Below are positions 12,909 through 22,240 of a DNA stretch of 64,000 nt, in pieces. The stretch comes from Fulvia fulva (lineage: Eukaryota; Ascomycota; Dothideomycetes; Mycosphaerellales; Mycosphaerellaceae). Each line of letters begins with the position of its first letter. Position 1 is the stretch's first letter. Position numbers and translations under genes: made by a program. The DNA lies in NCBI RefSeq assembly GCF_020509005.1, contig NC_063012.1, positions 8,184,001-8,248,000 of the forward strand. The letters run 5' to 3'. Under the pieces are notes generated by a model. That model was not told the origin of the DNA. It saw only the letters and a program-made list of their open reading frames with translations, and did no database searches.

Positions 12909-14855
12909 TATATATTGCCTATTAGCTACGCCCGGTATTACTAGGTATAAGCTAATAACTAGGTTATGTTCTATTTCTACTATCCTAAGAATATATAATA
13001 ATAGCTTAAGTCCTTCTAGTAGAGGCTCTACTAGTAGTGCTTCTCTTAATTCTTCGTATAACTATTCTTATTTATATCTACTTACTTCTACGCTTAAGTA
13101 GTAGACTACGTATTTCCCGCCGGTAATTCGATAACGGTAGTACCGCTAGCGTTAGTACCTAGACGTACCGGTATTTCGTACTCGAAGAGCTCGTAGGTAC
13201 GCTACTATAAGCGGTGACCGGGCTTACGGCACTTCTTATAGAGGCTCTCGCGTATATAGCGAGTGTTCTCGGCTTAGTCTAAGGTCTTATCGAGACTACT
13301 CTTAAAGGACTTAGGACGGGTCGACTAGGCCTTACGAGGTAGCTTACCGGGAGCTACGTCTACTAGCTTATCGTCCTTATCCTTACCGTCCTTCTTATCG
13401 TCCTTCTTATTATTCTTAGGCTTCTTATTACGGGGGTAGAGGCTGTCTAAGATCTTAAAGTCTTTATCGGCTTAATAAAGGTTATCGATTATATTACTAA
13501 GAGAGGTTAGCCGATATATTAGATACTTATTAAGGTAGCGGACTATTAGCTTACGTTATAGGTAGTCTATCGCGTCTTTACCCTTTAGGCCTAGGATGTT
13601 TACGTTCTAGCGCTACTTTAGGTAGAAGGACTAGAAGGTGTCCTTACTATCTATCTTTAGAGAGTATATACGCTCGCGGGCTCGGCCGATAGGGTTACGG
13701 TTACTATAGCGATTAGCGAGCTCTTAAATTAGGTCGTTAATGCCCTTATATAACTTCTTATTACTCGTAAGGTCGCTAGAAATAGTAGGAATCTTAGGTC
13801 CGACTAACTCCTACGCGTCGCTAGGAGAAGTAAGGAGGTTATAGACGAACTTTAATACTACCTTCTTATTACGGAAGACCGTATAGTCGACGATAGTCTC
13901 TAACTCTAAGAGGAACTTCTTAAGGGAGGGTCCTAATAGCTTACTATCGATAGTACCAATAAACTTCTCGGGCTTATTAACACCGCGCTAAGTCTTAAAG
14001 GGCTGGCTAAGTTCGGTATCGTACTTAACTAGAGACTTAAAGTCGTATACCTACTTCTTCTTCTTAGAAGAGCGGCGATAAGTACGGGTATTACTATCCG
14101 ACTCTAAGTCCTCCTCTGACTCTAAACCTTTAGATAACGGGTCCGAGTCGTTATTATCTAGCTTACGAGAGTGTTTCTTAACCTTCTTAGTTACTCGTCT
14201 ACCTTCTACCTTATTATCCTTACCTCTAAAAGAGTCATAACCGTTCTATAGTACGCGGCGTTATAACATTACGCGAGATAGCAACGAGCGTACCCTAGAC
14301 CTACTACGATCCTCGAGTTACTTCTTAAGCTCGTCGACCTAGTTTTACTAGGATTGATTTAGCTCCTAGATATCGTTCTAGTAGGTTTAAGCCTCTATCT
14401 TATATATGTCGAGGTCTAATTCAAGTGCCTTTATCTTAGAGTCGTTATCGTTAAGCTATTATAGGGCTTCCTTAGCTTATTTCTTTAGAGACTCGTTTTG
14501 TACTACGAGTAGGGCGCTAGAGGAGGATTTAGGTTAAGCCTTTAGGTTATCGAGTTCCTACTAGACCGTAATAAGCTACTACTTAGCCTAATTCATCTCT
14601 ACTCGTACTATACCTAAGTCCTTCTAATATATATCGCGGTACTTAGTAGCTTCCTCCTTCTTAGTCTTCTATATATCGCGGTCCTTAACTAATACGTTAT
14701 ACTCGTTACGTATCTACTATTCGTAGCTCTTCTATTTCCCGAGTTTCTACCCTACCTTACCTAGTTGTTCGTAAAGAATAGTAGCTATCTATATTACATT
14801 CCTATACTCTTACTCGGCGCGGCGTAGGATAAAGTAAATAGCCGCTACTATCTCG

Positions 14856-14860
14856 GGATC
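14856..14860. repeat. Target site duplication of the Copia element, left copy
   Basis: GGATC, repeated at 20,389-20,393 just outside the other LTR. Five base pairs is the usual duplication for Copia integrases. Confidence 0.85.
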
Positions 14861-15094
14861 TGTTGAGAACATACAGGCCGTAGGACAAGCATGTGGGTGT
14901 GGGTGTGTCATGTGACGAGATCACGTGATTAGGGTTTGCCAGCCCATAGGCTAGCAAACATCCGGACACCTAGCATCTACCTACACTAACACCGGCGATA
15001 CTGTATGTAGATACACGCTATCCTATTGGGTCCTTCTTCGTCTTTTGTGTGATCCGCCGTCTTCTACTACTGCGCAACTCGTACCTGTTTAACA
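14861..15094 (+). repeat. Copia 5' LTR
   Basis: It starts TGTTGAGAAC and ends CTGTTTAACA, so it has the canonical TG...CA ends. It aligns without gaps to the 3' LTR. I count 12 differences, all transitions of C/T or G/A in CpA or TpG context. Confidence 0.92.
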
Positions 15095-15108
15095 GGTTAT
15101 GAGCCCGG
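15095..15108 (+). other. Copia primer-binding site, complementary to the tRNA-iMet anticodon stem-loop
   Basis: GGTTATGAGCCC directly follows the 5' LTR. Its complement GGGCTCATAACC contains the CAT anticodon and stem-loop of initiator methionyl tRNA. Some Copia elements prime from an internal half-molecule of tRNA-iMet rather than its 3' end, and this site fits that mode. Confidence 0.75.
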
Positions 15109-15598
15109 GTTAGCAACTCGGTGTTTCACCCTCGACAAAGTCGTATTGGAGTTATTCCTCTTTAGAACCAAAGGAAGGCAGACTGGAGGCCGCACCCGCA
15201 TTGCACAGGAAGCTACAGCCGTGCTGTAGGTGCATATAAGACGTGAAAGAGCCTAGTGAGGCACTGTCAGACTCCGAGTTAGGGAGCCTGTGCCAATACC
15301 TCAGACAAGTGGGCGAGCTTACTGAGAAGAGTCGCTCTCCGGACATCGCGTTCGTATCGACTAACTGTTCATTCTGAGAGAGCCGCAGTGTCTCAGAAAC
15401 CCCCTCTGCTAAGAGAGTTACGCTACAGTGTCTCAGTACTAACACTATCCTTACGACCGACTTTCCTCGCTTTCTAGTGGACAGCCATTCTCTCCACCAT
15501 CAACCTCGCGTTTGGTTCACCTCCTATCGATCCAATCGCGTACGACCGAATACATCCTGTTACCTAAGGGCAGCCAACCTGTCCCTTAACTTACAAAA

Positions 15599-18500
15599 AT
15601 GGAGAACGAGACTGGGTTCACAAGAAAGAGAGCAGCACCTCTTCTGACAAGAGAGAACTACGAAACATGGTTCAAGCTGATGAGAATACACCTGGTATCA
15701 AAGCAGGTTGACTGGGTCCTCGAGGACATTATTACGGACATTCCCGCTGCAACCCTAGCGACACCCTCTACATCATCGGAGTCATCCCTTCCTTTGGATC
15801 AAGCGATAAGGAAGGCATCGTACAGACGGCACAATGCAACGGCCTTGTATAAGATGTATATCTGTCTGTCGACAGATGACCAAGAGATGACATACGAGAT
15901 CCGGCATACGAAGGAGTTGTAGGAATGGGCTGAAGCCAAATACAAGAGAAGACTTCTCGCTACTGGAAGAAGTTTGCTTCAGCAATACACCAATTTCGTG
16001 ATGACAGAGGACCAGTCAATAGATGACGCCTAGCAGGAGCTTAGCTCAATTGCAAGGAGGGCTGTTTCAATCTCGGCTCAGTTCCAAGACATCAAGACTG
16101 AGGACAGAAAGATCCAGCAACTCTTAGCAGCTCTGCCAGACTCATTTGGCTCAATTCGCGATGCAATTGATGCCTAGGTGAATCTCTCACCACAAGACAT
16201 TCTTGCAATCCTTAGGGAGAAGCAAGAATCAATGATTCATCAAGGGACAGCCATGTTCGCTAAGAAGGGTTTCTAGGGCAAGCTCACGTACCATCTCTAC
16301 AATAGTGACCATTTTATGAGCAAGTGCCCACACCTTTCTGCAGCTCAGCAGGCTGTTAGGAACAAGGACAAACCAGCTAGGGTTACCTACCCTGCTAAGA
16401 GACAACCGTCACCACCTCGTAGGAGGTCATCATCACCAAACCTTCGTGATGTCCTTAAGGTGATGACGGACCTTGCAAAGCAGATGAAGGAGAGCCGCAA
16501 GCCAAAGGCCTCCTCTAGTAAGCCTGCAAGGGCCCATGCGACCCAGGAAGACGCATCAGACTCTGAGATACTATCAGAAGATGATGATGTTGATGAGGTT
16601 GCCCATTCCACTGTAGAAGCCAAAGGCAAGTACCCCTCGTCCGAGTGGTTGCTTGACTCTTGTGCATCATCACATATGACTGACCAAGATTCACTATTCA
16701 GGACACTGAAGCCTCTTCAAAAGAGGAAGTGGATCAAGGTTGGGGGTGGCTATCTACAAGCTACACATATAGGAAGTGCAGTAATGGGTGGTCCTTCTGG
16801 AAAGCAAATTGTCTTAGAAAATGTCCTGTTTGTTCCTGGCCTTGGAGTTAGTCTTGTTTCGTGGAATCAGTTCAGCCAACAGTTTGCTGTCCAACCACCC
16901 AGTTTCACCCTAAAATCCTTGTCTAGTAAACCCGTTGTCCAGACCAAACTTCGAGGAGGAGTACCGTTTATCCACTCGATCTCGGAAATTCTTGAGCCAC
17001 AGCATACTGGCATACTCTCTCAAGAACGTGACGGTACCGCTATGGCTAACACTGAGTCCGAAGATCAGTGGGAGCTATGGCATAGAAGATGTGCACACCT
17101 TGGCAAGGGACTGCTAAGAAACCTGCATAGAGTCACTGACAAGAAAGATCCCATTCCTGTTCCTTCTGAACACCAGAATTGCAAGGTCTGCTCCCTTGTA
17201 AACATGAGGAAGTTCAAAGGACCTGCTACAGAGAGGAAAGGGGAGAGGCTGGCCCTCATCTCCATTGACATCTGTGGGCCTTTTCAGGGCGCAGTCTCTA
17301 GGCTAGGATACAAATATTGGCTTGAGATTGTAGACAACTTCTCTAGGAAGAAGTGGGTAATCCCTTTGAAGGCCAGGAGCGACGCTCCTGCAGCCCTACG
17401 GGATTGGAAGGTCCAGGCAGAACGGCAGTCAAGGTGCTTTCTGTCTGCGATCCGCAGTGATGGTACAAAGGAAATTCTCGCCTTGCTAAAAGAGTGGGAG
17501 AAGGAGTTTGGCACTCAGATGGACACAACTGATGCCTACAACTCTCTTCAGAATGGACCTGTGGAAAGGTCAATTCAAGCCTCTGAGAACACAGTCCGGG
17601 CTATGCTTGAAGACTCTGGCATGCCAGTTGAGTTCTGGCCAGAAGCTTTGCAAGCACAGACTGTGATCAGAAACAGACTGCCTAATGGTCCGATCATTGA
17701 TGGTATTGCTCTTTCACCAGAAGAAGCCTTTACTGGCCAAGTACCGTCAGTCGACCATTTCCGCGTCTGGGGATGCAAAGCTGTGGTCTATATAGACCCA
17801 AGAGCCCAACCTCAAGGCTTGAGGAGAGACAAGTTGATGAACCGAGGAAAAGAAGCCGTGTTTGTGGGCTACTCAGAAAACACCACAAAACAATGGCTGT
17901 TCTGGGATCCCGACATGAAAGCTGTAAAAGCGCATAGTCACGTCGACTGGTTTGAGAATGAGAAGGGGGGAGATATGGATCTTGGTATCACCTTCACTAA
18001 CCAGCCGAGTCGAGCGCCACAGCGCAATCCTGTTGGGAGGAAGCCCTTTGGGGCGAAATTTTCCGATAGGGGATTATCAGAAACACCGTTACGAAGGCTA
18101 GGAGAAAATATTGAGGCGGTTTCACCACTGTCGAAGGCCGATAACGGTGGATCTATACAGAACCTACCCGAGTCATCAACACCACAGCAACCGCTGTCTG
18201 TGCAACTTCCCCCTCCCCCAAAGGACATTGGGGAATACTAGAAGTTTGGAGATCAGGGTACTCTAATAAAAGAAAAAGAAGATGTCGTTCAGTTCGACCC
18301 ATCTAAACACCTAGCGCCACCTCAGGTTGCAGGCAACAAGAGGTCAAGGGGGGACGGAGATGATAACTCTGAAGAGCATGAGGCTAAACACTATAAGGCT
18401 CTTATCGCCTAGATGTTCCATCTAGACCCTACAATGAGCTGGGTAGAGGAGATTCTGAACGACGTGGAAGAATATGCATTTGCTGCTATTGGGCAGGCCA

Positions 18501-20119
18501 TAGCCTATCAGCAGGAAGTGCCAATCCCAAAGTCCTATAAGGCAGCCGTAGGAGACCCCGAATGGGGACATATATAGAGAGAGGCAATCGAGAACGAACT
18601 TATTGCCTTAGCAAGCAACAACACCTAGGAAGCAGTTGTACCGCCAAAGGGTGCGAATCTAATTACTTCTAGGTGGGTCTTTGATGTGAAAAGAATGATT
18701 AGTGGAGCCATTGAGAAGTTCAAGGCAAGACTAGTTGTAAGAGGGTTTTCACAGAAATATGGGGTTGACTTCGAAGAGACCTTTGCACCTACTATTAGAC
18801 ATGATACTCTCCGAGTATTCATGGCAGTAGTGTATGAGAGAGATCTCGAGATGCACCTAGTGGATGTGAATAATGCTTTTACCTAAAGCAGCCTCCTTGA
18901 AGACATCTACATGATCCCGCCCCTAGGAGTTGAAGCACCTCCAAACATAGTGTTTAAGGTCCTACGAAGCCTTTATGGGCTTAAGCAAGCAGCTAGAGAC
19001 TGGAACAAGCTCTGTGTTGCGAAGCTAGAGAAGATTGGATTTACCTAGTCCCAGGTAGATCTATGCCTACTTGTCTATACGGATAGAGACCTTATGGTCC
19101 TTACCTATGTAGATGACATACCCATTGTAGCTCCGAAGCTGTCAGATGTTCAGTGGTTTAAGGCTAAGCTTAGAAAAGTGTTTAAGATTAAAGATCTTAG
19201 TGAACCTACGAAGATCCTTAGAATGAGGATTACAAGAGACAGGTCCCAAGGCACTTTAAAGCTTGATCAAGGACACTATGTCCACGCTAACTTAGCCAAG
19301 ATGAACATAGCTAGAGAGAAGGCTACGCCAACCCACTCACCTATAGAGAGCTACGAGCACTTAGTGCCTACGGCACCTATAGATAAGAGGTGCAACAAAC
19401 AGGATTACTAGAGCCACAATGGTACCTGGATGTGGCCAATGACAATGACAAGGCCAGACTTAGCATTCCCCCTTGGAAGAATTAGCTCATATGTTGCTGA
19501 TCCCTCGCAGCAGCATATAAAGGCTTTGAAGAAGCTCTCCCGATACCTGCGGTCGTACCTAGACCTAGGTCTTATGTATAGAAAGGGAGGGGGCAATCTC
19601 TAGGGATACTCGGACTCTGACTACGCTATAGACAAAGTGGATAGAGTCTTAATTCTGGGATACGTGTGGTTCCTTTGTGGATCACCTATGTCCTAGATAA
19701 GGAGGAAGCAGAAGTCTGTTGCAACATCAACAATGGAAGCTGAGTTCATAGCTATGAACGCAGCCGCAAAGCAGTCACAATTTCTTGCTACTGTCCTCAG
19801 GGAAATGGGGTGCCCAGAACTGGTGGGAAAGAGCTCTTTCCAGCCGAGTGTAAGGGCAAGCAGGGGCACTGTTGACGAGCTAAGGCTAGTCAAGCTCATA
19901 GGTGACAACCAAGCCGCTTTGACACTTGTCAAAGATGCCTATGTGCATGAAAGGTCAAAGCATATTGATGTTGCATATAACTATGTCAGACATCTCTAGT
20001 GGCAGAAGAAGATTGCAGTGGACTACTGCCATACAAAGGACATGGCTACTAATGGGTTAACAAAGCCCCTTAATGGCCAGCAGTTCCAAAACTTTGTGAG
20101 GCAGCTCCAGCTTGCGTAA
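15599..20119 (+). pseudogene. Copia gag-pol polyprotein gene, broken by TAG codons
   Basis: One frame-consistent polyprotein can be followed from ATG at 15,599 to TAA at 20,117, interrupted by many stops that are nearly all TAG. The gag part (15,599-16,300) ends in a CCHC zinc knuckle whose first two cysteines read as tyrosine. The longest open piece (16,316-18,241, 641 codons) holds the protease site LLDSCASSHM, the GAG-pre-integrase segment, and the integrase core up to the WGCKAVVY stretch. The reverse transcriptase follows (18,600-19,400): SRWVFDVKR, the LYGLKQAARDWN stretch, and the catalytic LTYVDDI with both aspartates kept. RNase H-like motifs EAEFIA and KHIDVAYNYV lie near 19,730-20,000. 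The protease shows DSC where DSG is usual, a change not expected from RIP. Confidence 0.9.
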
Positions 20120-20154
20120 AGGGATTGTAGGAGACCATGTGGCCTGAGTGGGAG

Positions 20155-20388
20155 TGTTGAGAACATACAGGCCGCAGGACAAGCATGTGGGTGTAGGTGT
20201 GTCATGTGACGAGATCACGTGATTAGGGTTTGCCAGCCCATGGGCTAGCAAACATCCGGACACCTAGTATCTACCTACACTAACACCGGCGATACTGTAT
20301 ATAGATACACGCTATCCCATTGGGTCCTTCTTCGTCTTTTATATAATCCGCCGTCTTCCACTACTACGCAACTCGTACCTGTTTAATA
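20155..20388 (+). repeat. Copia 3' LTR
   Basis: It is 234 bp, preceded by a purine-rich stretch (GTGGGAG). It ends AATA instead of AACA, a CpA to TpA change at the terminus. It is co-linear with the 5' LTR. Confidence 0.92.
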
Positions 20389-20393
20389 GGATC
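20389..20393. repeat. Target site duplication of the Copia element, right copy
   Basis: GGATC, matching 14,856-14,860. Beyond it the chromovirus sequence resumes in register with copy 1 at about 2,590. Confidence 0.85.
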
Positions 20394-20717
20394 TTATATT
20401 AGCCTAACGAGCTAGTTAGCGTCGAGTTAGAGGAAGTTATTAACTAGGATACGGAGTGTTTTCGCGACTTATTATATTTCTTCTCCTTCGCCTTCCTCGG
20501 TCGCGCCGTCGTTATCGTAGTCGACTACCGCTATAGCTATACTATTAACTTCTTAAATCTCGTCGTCGGTAAGGAGGTCGTATAAGTTAAACTTAGTAGG
20601 TAGGTAGGTAACTAGGTACTATAAGTTCTCGAGTCTCTACTAGACTACGTCGTCGGTAGCCTACTACTATTCTTAAGTTTGTCCTTAAGTCTATATATTG
20701 AATATAGACTCGCGCTA

Positions 20718-21079
20718 TACTACTAGTTATATAGCTAGTAGCGAGCCTCGCTATCCTTAGGGTCGTACTATATTAGGTACTACTTAGCCTATAGTAGTCT
20801 CTTATACCGAGTCGCGCGTTTTTTGTCGTACGCCGTAATCTCTTATTACGGTTATTATTAATAATCTACGCTCTTATAGATCCCGTCGTAGCTCTTCTAC
20901 GGATATAGAGACCTAGCTAAGTATAACGGTTTATAATCGTATTAATATAAAGTAGCTAGGTACGTAGGAAAGAGGAGCGCGAGGTACGCCGAGGTTATAT
21001 ATAGCCGAGGCGCGCTAGTAACGCGCGGTCGCGTGACCTATATACTAGCTAACTATTTACTAGGCCTAGGGCTGTAACA
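20718..21079 (-). repeat. Chromovirus copy 2, 5' LTR
   Basis: About 362 bp. It begins on the minus strand with TGTTACAGCC at 21,079 and closely matches the split LTR at 2914-8307. The inner edge (20,718) is inferred from a possible primer-binding site and is not sharp. Both LTRs have lost nearly all CpA sites, so their likeness partly reflects mutational saturation. Confidence 0.75.
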
Positions 21080-21235
21080 GACGGTTTATAGTCGTATTAA
21101 TATAAAGTAGCTAGGTACGTAGGAAAGAGGAGCGCGAGGTGCGCCGAGGCTATATACAAGCCGAGGTGCCAAGCTAGTGCGCGCGGTCACGTGACCCACG
21201 TGCCAGCTGGACATTCACTAGGCCTAGGGCCGTAA
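21080..21235 (-). repeat. Partial extra chromovirus LTR, little mutated
   Basis: About 155 bp matching the outer part of the LTR (compare 8,152-8,307 and 20,926-21,079). Unlike the full LTRs it keeps CpA and TpG sites, for example CACGTGACCCACGTG where the mutated copies read CGCGTGACCTATATA. It abuts the outer end of copy 2, so copy 2 probably inserted into an older LTR of the same family or recombined with one. Confidence 0.75.
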
Positions 21236-21560
21236 TATACTCTAGTATAGTTCGAGACGCGTCGTATACCTTTATAGCAAGTCGATTCGTAATTGTCGCG
21301 TCGCGTTTCGTGGCCTAGACAGCTAAGGTCAGTTTGGCCTCGTTTGAAGACAATACACGCTATAATGGTGGTTATATAGCTATATCTATAGAAGTAGTAT
21401 AGTTCTTAGTAAGAGTGGCCCGCTTGGTAGTGTGGCCCGCTCGGTAGTAAAGCACGTTAGATCTATATTAGTTCTATATTTCTAGAAATTTGTATTCTCG
21501 TATCTAGCTATACTACGAAGTTATATCTTATTTTCTGAATTTTTTTAGAAAACTCGCGAT
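21236..21560. other. RIP-affected border, unidentified repeat remnant
   Basis: The segment is TA-rich and contains a short tandem duplication, GTGGCCCGCT followed by GGTA, twice near 21,415-21,450. I recognise no element or gene. It is the transition to unmutated DNA. Confidence 0.5.
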
Positions 21561-22240
21561 TCAGCGGACCGGGAAAGCCGAGTGCACCAGGTGTTTATGC
21601 TAGCGTTCTAACACAAGGTCGAGCCTTCTTGCCGTGGTCTACTGGAACTTCATTCCAAGACGATGCAGTTGAGGACGATGTTTCTTGATGTTGTATAAGT
21701 ATGCATATTTTTCGTACACCAGGAGAAGTCTGCGCAAGAAGGCGCGAATGGCGCGAGTATGTCAGCAGCTCTACTGCGCATGGACGTGAATCTCGTTCTC
21801 GCTCACGTCTCGAGACGCGCCTGCCGCCACGTCGAACGAACGGGTTGCCATAATTACAGCTTCGCTCGAGTATCTCCTTGTAGAAAGGTCAGACATCGGC
21901 CGGAACACGAAAGCGGTGCGACGCCTCAAGGCTGAGTGTTTGGTAGATTGTGATTGGCTGATCCCACCGAGGCATCAGACACTCCCGGTCGATGACCGCT
22001 CACAGTCTGGGATGTGAGATCACGAGGCACACTCGGCACAGTCTGGAGTCTTCACATGTCAAACTCCCGAAGCATGTGCGCGCATGCCCGTCCATAAGCC
22101 TGCTGACCTTTCTTTTCCTTCACGTTCCCCGGCCTGCACTCCGCAAACCTCTCGACACTCCCTCTTTGTTGTTTCCTCTCATACCATTGTCGACTTTCGT
22201 CTAATCCATCCCGATCTCCACCACTGCTTCTTCAGTCACG
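21561..22240 (+). promoter_or_regulatory. Upstream region of the cytochrome b5-acyl-CoA dehydrogenase gene
   Basis: Normal base composition with no coding signal I can support. A pyrimidine-rich stretch (22,110-22,235) precedes the ATG at 22,241, as is common for fungal promoters and leaders. No TATA box is clear. Confidence 0.4.

Larger units (their letters stand above)
14861..20388 (+). mobile_element. Ty1/Copia LTR retrotransposon, nested, lightly RIP-mutated
   Basis: The element is 5,528 bp with 234-bp LTRs at both ends, a primer-binding site, a polypurine-like stretch before the 3' LTR, and a 5-bp target duplication. Coding order on the plus strand is gag, protease, integrase, reverse transcriptase, RNase H, which defines Ty1/Copia. 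It interrupts the gag region of the minus-strand chromovirus. It keeps many CpA and TpG dinucleotides, unlike its host DNA, so it either arrived later or met fewer RIP cycles. Confidence 0.93.
8323..20717 (-). mobile_element. Ty3/Gypsy chromovirus copy 2, internal region, interrupted by a Copia element
   Basis: Reading right to left on the minus strand, the order is gag (about 20,700 to 12,950, interrupted by the Copia), aspartic protease (around 12,708-12,908), reverse transcriptase (around 11,150-11,900), RNase H, integrase zinc finger (around 10,105-10,290), integrase core (around 9,600-10,000) and a C-terminal chromodomain (around 8,885-8,965). Protease-RT-RH-IN is the Ty3/Gypsy order, and the chromodomain places it among chromoviruses. 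Without the Copia the internal region is about 6.9 kb. No complete frame is left; the RT active site reads YLNN instead of the usual YLDD. The element cannot be autonomous. Confidence 0.85.
1..21240. repeat. RIP-mutated nested retrotransposon island
   Basis: The block is depleted of CpA and TpG and rich in TpA, with CTA and TAG triplets everywhere. By my count the first 240 bases hold only about six CA or TG dinucleotides. CpG remains common. This is the pattern of repeat-induced point mutation in ascomycetes, where C in CpA becomes T on either strand of duplicated DNA. Every element inside is coding-dead, chiefly through TAG codons expected from CAG to TAG and TGG to TAG changes. Nesting order from sequence: chromovirus tandem first, then a LINE in its LTR and a Copia in its gag region. 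The right border is fairly abrupt: CA and TG return to normal frequency by about 21,560. Confidence 0.9.

Noticed and set aside
8323..14855. Possible intact Gypsy open frame using stop readthrough
   Set aside because: Stops are too many and the RT catalytic aspartates are lost, so the element is dead, not recoded.
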